Below, piece by piece: positions 27,002-35,483 of a stretch of DNA of 64,000 nt (positions are counted from its first letter, which is position 1; every line of letters begins with the position of its first letter). The notes below the pieces were generated by a model. That model saw only the letters and a list, made by a program, of their open reading frames with translations, was not told the DNA's origin and searched no databases. Both the position numbers and the translations under genes were made by a program. Source of the stretch: Streptomyces hyaluromycini (lineage in GTDB: Bacteria; Actinomycetota; Actinomycetes; Streptomycetales; Streptomycetaceae); NCBI RefSeq assembly GCF_002217755.1, contig NZ_BCFL01000028.1, forward strand, positions 271,157-335,156. Reading direction: 5' to 3'.

Positions 27002-27050
27002 TTGACGGGTCCCTTACGGCGGCGTTCACGCCTTTGACGGGACTCTTACG
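27002..27050 (-). promoter_or_regulatory. paired candidate KdpE boxes of the kdp operon
   Basis: Read toward kdp, the boxes are CGTAAGAGTCCCGTCAA (27050-27034) and CGTAAGGGACCCGTCAA (27018-27002): 15 of 17 bases identical, exactly 32 bp apart. Inner half-sites are 11 bp apart. A possible -10 (TCTAAC, 26968-26963) lies about 33 bp further on, so the boxes sit where an activator would bind. Confidence 0.7.
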
Positions 27051-27141
27051 CGGCCACGGCCAACCCGCGACCGGAGGCCGCCGTTCGGCGGCCGAACCCG
27101 CCTGAACTGGGGGAACGCCAGCCGCAGGCACATCAGACGGG

Positions 27142-28983
27142 TCAGCACAGGCGGAACCGCAGCCGGCAGATCACCGCGTCGGTCTCCCGCCGCACGGCGT
27201 GCGCGACGACGGCACCGCGCTGGTTCTGCAGGAGCCGCTGCCAGAGCCGCTCGGGCTCGGCCTCCGGGATCAGCACGGTCACCTGGGTGGCCGGCTCGGC
27301 GGCGGCCACCTCGCGGACGTACGCGGCGATGGGCCGGCCAAGGGTGCGCCGCTCACAGCTCAGCCGCACCAGCGGCACCCCGGGGTCCCACTCGGCCCAG
27401 GCCCGCTCCAGGGCGTGCAGCTGGGCCCGGTCCTCGGGGGCGGGGTGGCAGACGGTGACGGCACGTACCTCGTCGCCGAGGGAGGCGGCCGCGGAGAGCG
27501 CCGCGGAGGTGAGCCGGGACAGGGACGACACCGGCACGATCACGACCGACCGCTCCCGGTGCGGCGGCTCCGGGATCCGCCCGAGCCCGAGCCGCTCCCC
27601 GATCCGCCCGTAGGCACGGTGCACGGCGACGAAGGCGGCGACGAGCAACGGCAGCATGACCACGACGAGCCAGGCGCCCTCGGTGAACTTACTGATGGTC
27701 ACGACGACGGTCGCGACCCCGGTCAGGACCGCCCCGAACCCGTTGAGCAGTGCCTTCCCCCGCCAGCCGGGCCCCCGCTCCAGCAGCCAGTGCCGCACCA
27801 TCCCCACCTGGGCCACGGTGAACCCGACGAAGACCCCGATGGCGAACATCGGCACCAGGGTGTTGGTGTCGCCGCCGGAGAACACCAGCAGCGCGGCCGA
27901 GACGACGGCCAGGGCGAGCACACCGTGCCGGTGCACCTGCCGGTCGGCCTTGAGCGCGAAGACATGCGGCAGGTAGTTGTCCCGGGCGAGCAGCTTGAGC
28001 AGCACCGGCAGCCCGCCGAACGACGTGTTGGCGGACAACGCCAGCAGGATCATCGTGGCGAACTGGATGACGTAGAAGCCCCAGTTGTGGCCGAGGGAGG
28101 CGTCGGCGAGCTGGGCGAGGACGGTCACGCCCGCCACGGGCTGGAGGTGGAACCGGGAGATCAGCACCGAGAGCCCGATCAGCATCGCGCCCAGCACCGC
28201 CCCCAGGACGACCTCGGCGTGCTGGGCCCGCTTCGCGCGGGGCACCCGGAAGGAGGGCACGGCGTTGGCGATGGCCTCCACACCGGTGAGGGCGGCACAA
28301 CCGGAGGCGAAGGCTTTCAGCAGGAGCAGGGCGCCCACGCTGGAGGCGTTGTCGGCGAGCACGGAGGCATGTCCGGCGGCGGTGGCCGTGCTGGCCGGCG
28401 AGGACCGGAAGAGCCCCACGACGATCAGCACGAAGATCGACCCCACGAACACGACCGTCGGCACGATGAACGCCTTCGCCGACTCCACGATGCCGCGCAG
28501 GTTCACGGCCGTGATCAGCACCAGCACGGCCAGGCACAGCGACAGCCGGTGCGGGTACAGCGCCGGGAAGGCCGAGGTGAGGGCGGCGACACCGGCGGTG
28601 ACGGCGACGGCGACGTTGAGCACGTAGTCGAGCACCAGGGAGGCGGCGGCCACCAGGCTGGTCCGGGCGCCGAGGTGGGTCCGGGCCACCGCATAGGACC
28701 CGCCCCCGTCCGGGAAGGCCGCGATGACCTGCCGGTACGAGGCGACGAGCACCGCAAGGAGGGCCGCGATGGCGAGGGTGACGGGCAGCGTGTAGCCGAG
28801 CCCGTGCGCTCCGGCGGCGGCCAGCACGAGCACGATGGCCTCCGGTCCGTACGCCACCGACGCCATCGCGTCCAGCGACAGCGCGGCGAGGCCGGTGACG
28901 GCGGTGAGGCGATACCGTTCCCCGGTATCGGGCGGCTCCTCGCCGGCGGGCACTGCGCCCGGTTCGGCGGTCAGTACGGACAT
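27142..28983 (-). CDS. KimA-type potassium/APC transporter (second copy)
   Basis: 613 aa from ATG 28983 with AAGGAG upstream. Same family and layout as the 14429-16246 protein: YRLTAVTGLAALSLDAMASVAYGPE, FASGCAALTGVEAIANAVP, LSANTSFGGLPVL, about 12 helices and a soluble C-terminal domain (VVIVPVSSLSRLTSAALSAA, with a SCERRTLGRPIAAYV patch where KimA has its c-di-AMP site). A proton-driven K+ importer is the best guess. It starts its own unit beside, but divergent in function from, kdp (218 bp from the small ORF). Degenerate KdpE-like boxes occur at 29086-29101 and 29117-29133. Confidence 0.82.
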   Translation of the reverse strand: MSVLTAEPGAVPAGEEPPDTGERYRLTAVTGLAALSLDAMASVAYGPEAIVLVLAAAGAHGLGYTLPVTLAIAALLAVLVASYRQVIAAFPDGGGSYAVARTHLGARTSLVAAASLVLDYVLNVAVAVTAGVAALTSAFPALYPHRLSLCLAVLVLITAVNLRGIVESAKAFIVPTVVFVGSIFVLIVVGLFRSSPASTATAAGHASVLADNASSVGALLLLKAFASGCAALTGVEAIANAVPSFRVPRAKRAQHAEVVLGAVLGAMLIGLSVLISRFHLQPVAGVTVLAQLADASLGHNWGFYVIQFATMILLALSANTSFGGLPVLLKLLARDNYLPHVFALKADRQVHRHGVLALAVVSAALLVFSGGDTNTLVPMFAIGVFVGFTVAQVGMVRHWLLERGPGWRGKALLNGFGAVLTGVATVVVTISKFTEGAWLVVVMLPLLVAAFVAVHRAYGRIGERLGLGRIPEPPHRERSVVIVPVSSLSRLTSAALSAAASLGDEVRAVTVCHPAPEDRAQLHALERAWAEWDPGVPLVRLSCERRTLGRPIAAYVREVAAAEPATQVTVLIPEAEPERLWQRLLQNQRGAVVAHAVRRETDAVICRLRFRLC

Positions 28984-29235
28984 GGGCGGGTGCTCCTTAA
29001 CGAACGGGACATACGTTTCGCGCACGGAGACACCGCGCGCGATGCGATTAGGTTCTGTCCCGCCCCGACCAGGTCCGACAATCCCTTGCGCGTTCTTCGC
29101 GCGGGAGGGTTCGACTTTGATGACTTCTTGACGTGAGTGACTACGGCGCCCCGTAAGGGGCGCGGGGCTGTATCGGTTTGCGGCTACCGCCGCGTGGGCG
29201 CGCTCAACCCCCACCGGCCCGCACGGACCCACAAC

Positions 29236-29252
29236 CGTCAGAGTCCCGTCAA
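29236..29252 (+). promoter_or_regulatory. single candidate KdpE box before the MITE-broken gene
   Basis: CGTCAGAGTCCCGTCAA differs from the kdp box CGTAAGAGTCCCGTCAA at one base. It points at the 29305 gene. A likely -10, TACCTT (29293-29298), ends 6 nt before the ATG, so the gene is probably leaderless. No clear second box is found 32 bp away. Confidence 0.6.
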
Positions 29253-29304
29253 AGACCCGCAGCTCCTCCTGACGCCGTCGCCCGCGACTCCCTACCTTCA
29301 CCCC

Positions 29305-29980
29305 ATGCAGCACTCCGAGGACCACCGCTGGTCCAAAGACGTCTACGCATCGGCCCGTTGCGCAGGCGCCCTCCTCGCCCTGCTCCTCCTGATCGACTGC
29401 GGATCGGGCACGCTCACCTGGTGGCGCGGCACCCTCTGGACCGCCCTAGGGCCTGTCTGACAATTCCCGTCTGCCTCGCGACGCCATGCACGCACTCTCG
29501 CCGCACCGGGCGCAGACCCAAGTACGTCCAGTACGAGGGCCTACGCCCGGCACGCCGAGAACACGCACCTGACGCCGCGAGGCCGCCCTCCGGGCGACGA
29601 CGGGAATTGTCAGACAGGCCCTAGCCCTGCTCCTCTTCGGCCTCGTCTGCCCCGCCAGGGTCCGCGCCGGCGACGGCTGGCTCACCTCACGCAGGCTGCT
29701 GCGCACCCGCAGGGTCCGCACCGACCTCCTGGTCTCCGTCCGCCGCCTCGACGGCATGTCCCCCCGGCTGCTGCTCCGCGACGCCTTCGGCGACCGGCTG
29801 GAGATCGACCCCCAGGTCTTCGTCGCGAACCCCGACCTCTGGCTGCGCGTGGACCAAGGCGCACGCAAGGCCGCCACGGCCGGCACCCTCACGTGCGGCT
29901 CGACGGCGCTCAGCCGCCTCGGCGAACAGGTCGAGCGCGAGAACGCGTTGGGCGTCTTCAAGGCCTCGGGCCTGGAGTAG
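29305..29980 (+). pseudogene. small membrane protein gene interrupted by a MITE
   Basis: The first 47 codons (ending GTLTWWRGTLWTA) carry one membrane helix (residues about 17-32), then the frame enters an inserted element and stops after four more codons. After the element the frame resumes as LALLLFGLVCPARVRAGDGW and continues to a TAG at 29980. Deleting the 175-bp insertion joins the halves in frame to about 166 aa. The restored protein closely parallels the intact gene at 40032-40553 (both have G-W-L, RTRRVRTDLLV-like, LRD-x-x-G-x-RLE-x-D-P and NPxLW motifs). The function of this two-helix, DUF-type family is unknown. The gene is broken by a recent-looking event. Confidence 0.88.
29446..29624. 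mobile_element. MITE with 26-bp perfect inverted ends, target CTAG
   Basis: The ends begin CTAGGGCCTGTCTGACAATT and are perfect inverted repeats over 26 bp (29446-29471 against 29599-29624), flanked by or including CTAG on both sides. The inner parts also pair (GCCTCGCGACGCC with its partner GGCGTCAGG/CGCGAGGC side) so nearly the whole element can fold into one hairpin around the centre near 29525. Inserted length is 175 bp and it has no ORF, so it must be moved by a transposase acting in trans. CTAG/TA targets are typical of some IS5- and IS630-related elements; the exact parent is not known. Confidence 0.9.
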
Positions 29981-30004
29981 CCCCGCTCCCCCGCCGCCCC
30001 CGTC

Positions 30005-31813
30005 TCACCCTCTCCGCACCCCAGTCATCAGCACATCGAGCCCCCGCCGGGTGGTGGCCATCACCACCCGGTCCCCCGCCGCCAGCACCCGCCCCTGCGC
30101 CGGCCGCCAGTCGAAGGCCGGCTGTCCCGGGGCGGCCCCGCCGACCGGTCCCACCGCCAGCACCCGCCACTCCCGCCGCCGGAACGCCTGGTGCACCGAG
30201 CGCCCCTCCAGCTCCGGATGCCCGGCCACGTCCACGCAGGTGAACAGCAGCGACCCCCGCTCCACCGGCATCACCCCCAGCACATGGCGCCCCATCATGG
30301 CCGCCGCGAACGACGGCGCGGCCAGCGCGGAAACGCTTCTGCTCCGGGTGAGCGCGTCCGGGTAGGACGCCCGCAGCGTGCGCTGGACGGTCGCGGCGAA
30401 GGCGTCGTCGTACAGCCGGGTGACCACCCGTACCTCGGGGTTGGCCTCCCGGACGGCCATGACGATGTCGAGGTTCTGGCCGTCGTCGCGGGTGAGGACG
30501 AGCAGGGAGCGGCACTGCCGGACCCGGGCGAGTTCGAGGACGCCGGGGGCGGTCGCGTCCTCCAGGACCAGCGGGACACCGAGTTCCCGGGCGAGCGCGA
30601 CACCCCTGGCGCGCGGGTCCCGCTCGATGGCCACGACCTGGTGGCCGGTGGTGCGCAGCCGGTCCAGCACCCGGGTGCCGACCATCCCGAGGCCGACCAG
30701 CACGATGTGACCGGTGACGTCGTCGTCGGGCGGATGGTTCACGGAGGCGGTGCGGAACGCCTCGGTGGCGTTCATGGTCGCCGCGACCACGAGCGGCAGC
30801 ACGGCGAGCCCGACGAAGCCGGCGAGGAGCTGGAGTATGCGGCGGGCGGGCGACTCCTCGGTCGCCGGATCCCCCATCGTGAAGATGTCCAGCAGGGGCA
30901 GATAGAAGTTCTTCCACCAGGGGTGCTCGTCCGCGAAGAGCGCGGTGGCGGTGGACAGGGCGATCACCACGGCGGCCAACGAGCCGTAGACGGCGGCCAG
31001 TTGCCGGGAGCGGAAGACCCGCCACGGCAGATGGGCGAACCGGGCCCGCAGCCAGCGCACCGGCCGGAACCGCCAGGCGCGGCGGGCCGGTTCGCCCGTG
31101 TCGAGGTGGACGACCTCCTCCAGCGTCAGCCGCCCGTGCGTGAACTGCCGGTGGTACGCGGTCCGGTCGTCCGGCAGCAGCTGGGTGCCGTCCTCGCCGG
31201 CCGTCTCGGCGCTGTCCTGGCTGGCCGGGTCGTCCTCGTGGGCTCCGGAGAGCACGGCCAGGGTGGCGAGGTCGGTGACGTGCGTCGGGGTGCCCGCGGG
31301 CCGTACGACGCCACGGAAGACCTTCCCCTCTACCTCCAGGGTGTGGCCGTGGCCCACGGCGGCCGCCGCGACCAGCTCCGGTACGGCGGTGTCGGCGTCG
31401 GAGAGCACGGTGGTGGAGGTGTCCGGCGCCGGGGCGTCGCACAGGCCCGCCGCCCGGTCGAGGAGCCGTTCCAGATGGCTGCCGCGCTCCCGGTCAAACA
31501 TCCGCACGACCAGCCGCACGGAGGGGTTGACCGCGCGGGCGAGCAGGGCCGCGGTGACGTTGACCTGGTCGTCGCGGTAGATCAGGGCGAGCGCGGCGGC
31601 GCGTTCGACACCGGCCGCGCGCAGGGTGGCCTCGTCCGGGCGGGCCGAGATGTGCAGGTGGACGGCGGACGCCGGGTCGCGGTGCAGGGCGGCGACCCGG
31701 GCGCCGTGCTCGTCGTCGGCGGCCGGCAGGACCACGGTGACGACCTCGCCGCACACGGCGTCCAGTTCGACGGCGAGCCGGTGCGCGAGACCGTCGTCGC
31801 CGCAGATCACCAT
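30005..31813 (-). CDS. RCK/TrkA-N-domain ion channel-like protein
   Basis: 602 aa from ATG 31813 (an upstream GTG would add 17 residues). Two Rossmann NAD-binding domains flank a membrane part: the first at residues 1-130 (MVICGDDGLAHRLAVELD), the second from about 330 (GHIVLVGLGMVGTRVLDRL, then VVAIERDP). Between them are a helix (LAAVYGSLAAVVIALSTATA), a re-entrant loop with DIFTMGDPA, and a second helix (AGFVGLAVLPLVVAATM). This is the helix-P loop-helix plan of a K+ channel subunit, with the filter read as TMGDP instead of TVGYG. It is likely a regulated cation channel; ion selectivity is uncertain. It sits between the MITE-broken gene and the second kdpD unit. Confidence 0.8.
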   Translation of the reverse strand: MVICGDDGLAHRLAVELDAVCGEVVTVVLPAADDEHGARVAALHRDPASAVHLHISARPDEATLRAAGVERAAALALIYRDDQVNVTAALLARAVNPSVRLVVRMFDRERGSHLERLLDRAAGLCDAPAPDTSTTVLSDADTAVPELVAAAAVGHGHTLEVEGKVFRGVVRPAGTPTHVTDLATLAVLSGAHEDDPASQDSAETAGEDGTQLLPDDRTAYHRQFTHGRLTLEEVVHLDTGEPARRAWRFRPVRWLRARFAHLPWRVFRSRQLAAVYGSLAAVVIALSTATALFADEHPWWKNFYLPLLDIFTMGDPATEESPARRILQLLAGFVGLAVLPLVVAATMNATEAFRTASVNHPPDDDVTGHIVLVGLGMVGTRVLDRLRTTGHQVVAIERDPRARGVALARELGVPLVLEDATAPGVLELARVRQCRSLLVLTRDDGQNLDIVMAVREANPEVRVVTRLYDDAFAATVQRTLRASYPDALTRSRSVSALAAPSFAAAMMGRHVLGVMPVERGSLLFTCVDVAGHPELEGRSVHQAFRRREWRVLAVGPVGGAAPGQPAFDWRPAQGRVLAAGDRVVMATTRRGLDVLMTGVRRG

Positions 31814-31991
31814 GTGCCCGGTTCTCTCTCCGGATGTCGCTGGTACGAGCAGAGTTGACGTCACATCAGCCAGAACGGCACGGGCGGCGCGCCTGGTTCC
31901 GGCCAGGCCGTGACCTCCGCCCAAGAGTTCGTCAAGAGCATGCCAACAATGTCGGTTCGGAGGGTCCTGGGCCCGGCCCTCCCCCCTCTGG

Positions 31992-32786
31992 TCAGCCCGC
32001 GCCCACCGGCCCCGCCGTGTCCAGCGCGGCCCCGGTCTGGTCGGCCAGCGTCACCGCGACCAGCCGGGCCTGAAGCGGAGGCACCGGCCCGGGTCCCGGG
32101 GTGAGCATGAACCGGCCGAGGTAGTGCCCGTTGCCGTACGCGCGCAGTTCGGTCTCGCCCTCCGGCCAGCCGCTCCGCTCCAGGTCCCAGGCCCGGCGCC
32201 CGACGGTGATCCCGCCGTCCTTGCCCAGCCGGGCCGGCTGTCCCAGCAGGGTGCCGTACTCGAAACGGCAGCCGGACAGGCCGAGCAGCGCGGTCAGCTC
32301 GCCGCGGACGTGGTCGACGACGGTGTCGGCGGACGTGGCGGACCGGACCAGGTCGGCGGTGGTGTGGATCCGGGCGAGGTAGCCCTCGTCGGTCACCGTG
32401 ATGACCTCCAGCTTGCGGGCGTGGGCCGCGAGCCGGGCCACGATCAGGCCGACGACGAGCAGCAGGACGGCCGTCTCGATGTCGGCGCCGGCGCTGATGT
32501 CGAAGGTCCCGTACGGCCGGGTCAGGAAGAAGTCGAACCAGGCCGCCGCAGAAAGCGCCGCCACCGCTCCGGCGAGTCGGCTGCCCAGCGCGGCCACCGC
32601 GACGACCACCACGACGAGGATCAGCGCCGCGTTGGTGTGGGACAGGTCGGTGCGGAAGGGGACCAGAACGAGGGTGACCAGGAAGGGGGCGACGAGACCT
32701 GCGGCGAGGGCGGCCCGGTCCCGGGCCGGCAGGGCCGCGACGGGCCGTCCGAAGCTCGCTCCAAAGCCGGCGTGCGTGCTGCTCAT
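31992..32786 (-). CDS. DUF4118 membrane protein with GAF-like domain
   Basis: 264 aa. Four membrane helices between residues about 25 and 120 (including LAAGLVAPFLVTLVLVPF, AALILVVVVVAVAALGS and IETAVLLLVVGLIVARLA) form the DUF4118 unit that is also the membrane part of KdpD, and a soluble GAF-like domain follows (VITVTDEGYLARIHTTADL). There is no kinase domain. Its ATG overlaps the stop of the kdpD paralogue (ATGA), so the two are co-translated and perhaps form one sensor complex. A role in sensing K+ or turgor is inferred from this coupling. Confidence 0.85.
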   Translation of the reverse strand: MSSTHAGFGASFGRPVAALPARDRAALAAGLVAPFLVTLVLVPFRTDLSHTNAALILVVVVVAVAALGSRLAGAVAALSAAAWFDFFLTRPYGTFDISAGADIETAVLLLVVGLIVARLAAHARKLEVITVTDEGYLARIHTTADLVRSATSADTVVDHVRGELTALLGLSGCRFEYGTLLGQPARLGKDGGITVGRRAWDLERSGWPEGETELRAYGNGHYLGRFMLTPGPGPVPPLQARLVAVTLADQTGAALDTAGPVGAG

Positions 32787-35276
32787 GGTGCACCTCCTAC
32801 GCGCTGCGGCGTCCGGAAGGGTTGGGTCCGGTCGGCCAGGGGCAGCGAGACGACCATGGTCAGTCCGCCGCCCGGGGTGTCCTCGGGGGTCAGGGTGCCG
32901 TCCATCGCCTCGGTGAGCCCCCGGGCGAGGGCGAGTCCGAGGCCGAGGCCGGTGGTGTTGTCGGTGTCGCCGAGCCGCTGGAAGGGCTCGAAGAGGCGGT
33001 CGCGGCCGTTGGCCGGCAGGCCGGGGCCCCGGTCGATGATCCGGAGTTCGGCCCGCCCCGCCAGCGCGCTCGCCGTCACCAGCACCCGCTTGCCGGGCGG
33101 GCTGTAGCGGGCCGCGTTGCCGACCAGGTTGGCGATCACGCGCTCCAGCAACGGCGGGTCGGCCAGCAGCGGAGGCATGTTCTCCAGCTCGCCGTGCACC
33201 TCGACCGCCGGAGTGTCCGCCAGGGCCGTCGGGAGCACCTCCTCCAGTGCGGTGGCCCGCAGGTTCAGCGTGAGGACGCTGGCCTCCAGGCGGCTGAGGT
33301 CGAGGAGGTTGTCGACGAGGCGGCTGAGCCGGGCCATGGACTCCTCGGCGGTGGCGAGGAGTTCGTCGCGGTCCTCCGGGGTGAACTCCACCTCCCGGCT
33401 GCGCAGCGAGGTGACCGCCGCCCAGCCGGCCGCGAGCGGGGTGCGCAGGTCGTGGCCGACGGCCCGCAGCAGCGCGGTGCGCATCCGGTCGGCGGCGCGT
33501 ACGGGTTCGACCTCGGCGGCGACCTGGGCGAGCCGGGCCCGTTCGACCGCCGAGCCGACGTGCGCGGCGAAGGCGGCGAGCACCCGCCGCTCGGACGAGG
33601 AGGGCGTACGGCCGCGCAGGACCAGGTAGTTGCCGGGGCCCGCGGGTACGGCGGTGGCGTCGGCTCCGTCCGGCGGTTCGTCGACGAGTTCGGCGGAGTC
33701 CATGCCGAAGGTCTCGCGGGTGCGTTCCAGCAGCGCCGGGATGGTCTGGCCGCCGCGCACGATGCTGCCGGCCAGCGACGACATCGTCTCCGCCTCCGCG
33801 GTGGCCCGGGCCGCGCGTCTGGACAGCCGCAGCGAGCGGTCGACGACCGCGGCGACGGTGGCGGCCACGACCGCGAACACCCCCAGTGCCAGCAGGGCGT
33901 TGGGGTCGTCCAGGGTGAACCGGCCGATGGGCGGGATGAACCAGTAGTTGAGCAGCAGGGACGCGGTGACGGAGGCGATCACGGCGGAGGTCACCCCGCC
34001 TATGCAGGCCACGCCGACCACCGCGAGCAGGAAGAGCAGGGCCTCGCTCGTGAGGTTGACGGTGCCGCGCACCTGGGCGAGGGCGACGGTCAGCAGCACG
34101 GGCAGGACGAGCCCCGCGACCGGTCCGGCGATGAGCCTGCGGGTGGACAGGGTGCGGCGGCGGGAGGGCAGCAGGGTGCCGCGGCCGGCCCGCTCGTGGG
34201 TCACCCGGTGGACGTCGATGTCGCCGGAGAGCGCGGTGACCGTCTCCCCCGTGCCGGGTCCGGTGAGGAAGCGTTCCAGGCGGCCCCGGCGGCTGGTGCC
34301 GAGGACCAGCTGGGTGGCGTTCTCGGCACGCGCGAAGTCCACCAGGGCGGTGGCCACGTCGTCGCCGACCACGGAGTGGTAGCTGCCGCCGAGGTCCTCG
34401 ACCAGCCGGCGCTGCCGGGCCAGCGAGGCGTGCGAGACTCCGGCGGCCAGGCCGTCGCTGCGGGCCACGTGCACGGCGAGCAGGTCGCCGCCCGCCGACC
34501 GGTCGGCGATGCGCGCGGCCCGTCGTACCAGCGTGTCGCCCTCCGGGCCGCCGGTCAGCGCGACCACCACCCGCTCGCGGGTCTCCCACACCCCGCCGAT
34601 GGCGTGCTCGGCGCGGTACGACTGGAGCGCCTCGTCGACCCGGTCGGCGACCCAGAGCAGGGCCAGCTGGCGCAGGGCGGTGAGGTTGCCGGGGCGGAAG
34701 TAGTTGGCGAGGGCCGCGTCGACCTTCTCGGGGGCGTAGATGTTGCCGTGCGCCATGCGGCGGCGCAGGCCCCCGGGCGGGATGTCGACGAACTCGATCT
34801 GTTCCGCCTTGCGGACCACGTCGTCGGGCACCGTCTCGTGCTGCGGCACCCCGGTGATCTTCTCGACGACGTCTTTGAGTGATTCGAGGTGCTGGATGTT
34901 GACGGCGGTGATCACGTCTATGCCCGCCGCTAGCAGGTCCTCTACGTCCTGCCAGCGTTTGGGGTGCCGGCCGCCGCCCGGGATGTTGGTGTGCGCGAAC
35001 TCGTCGACGATCGCCACCTTGGGGCGACGCGCCAGCACGGCCGCGACGTCCATCTCCTCGAACTCGCCGCCCCGGTAGTCGCAGCGGTGCCACGACCTCC
35101 AGGCCGTCGATCATGGACTCGGTCCAGGGGCGCCCGTGGCACTCCACGTACCCCACCGCCACGTCCGCGCCCCGGGACGCGCGGCGCTGAGCCTCGTCGA
35201 GCATGCGGTAGGTCTTGCCGACCCCTGGGGCGGCCCCGAGGTAGACCTTCAGTCGTCCGCGCGGTACCTCGTTCAT
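32783..35276 (-). pseudogene. second kdpD, N-terminal frameshift
   Basis: Full KdpD architecture across two frames. From ATG 35276: LKVYLGAAPGVGKTYRMLDE (Walker A) up to MIDGLEVV. Then, in another frame, YRGGEFEEMDVAAVLARRP, FAHTNIPGGG, the Usp-like domain, four helices, VGHDLRTPLAAG with the phospho-histidine, and GLGLGLALARG near the end. The break lies at 35081-35096, where one extra base (or two missing) shifts the frame. It may be a true mutation or a sequence error. Reading through in the first frame gives a meaningless open frame that happens to run into the next gene. A candidate KdpE box pair is upstream. No partner response regulator is adjacent. Confidence 0.82.
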
Positions 35277-35319
35277 CACCTCAAAGAGAAGCGCGCCGGA
35301 AGGCCCGGGGAGCGGCGTC

Positions 35320-35368
35320 TTGACGTGTCTCTGGCGCCGCTGACGAGGACGTTGACACTGTCTTGACG
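35320..35368 (-). promoter_or_regulatory. paired candidate KdpE boxes before second kdpD
   Basis: Toward the kdpD paralogue the boxes read CGTCAAGACAGTGTCAA (35368-35352) and CGCCAGAGACACGTCAA (35336-35320), 32 bp apart, the nearer box 44 bp from the ATG. They are weaker matches than at kdp but keep spacing and orientation. The antiporter gene starts divergently at 35484 and could share the site. Confidence 0.5.
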
Positions 35369-35483
35369 GCCCTTGGCCGGATAGGGTGAAGGCGGTGTGC
35401 CGGGAAGTCTGGTCGGCCGGGAGTCACGGTGGCTCCTGTCGGGCCCGTCCCTGGAGACAGGCCCTGGGCCCCAGGGGGACGGC

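Noticed and set aside
28984..29135. Possible c-di-AMP (ydaO-type) riboswitch before the KimA-like gene
   Set aside because: The conserved segments of that riboswitch class cannot be found here or before the 16246 start.
31992..35279. A single 1095-residue KdpD-DUF4118 fusion protein
   Set aside because: Only the first 65 and last 264 residues are protein-like in this frame; the middle is Arg/Gly/Pro-rich shadow sequence and the real kinase lies in another frame.
35397..35483. Upstream start for the antiporter
   Set aside because: The 29 extra residues lack a ribosome site and membrane character; the ATG at 35484 has GGGGGA and begins directly with the first helix.
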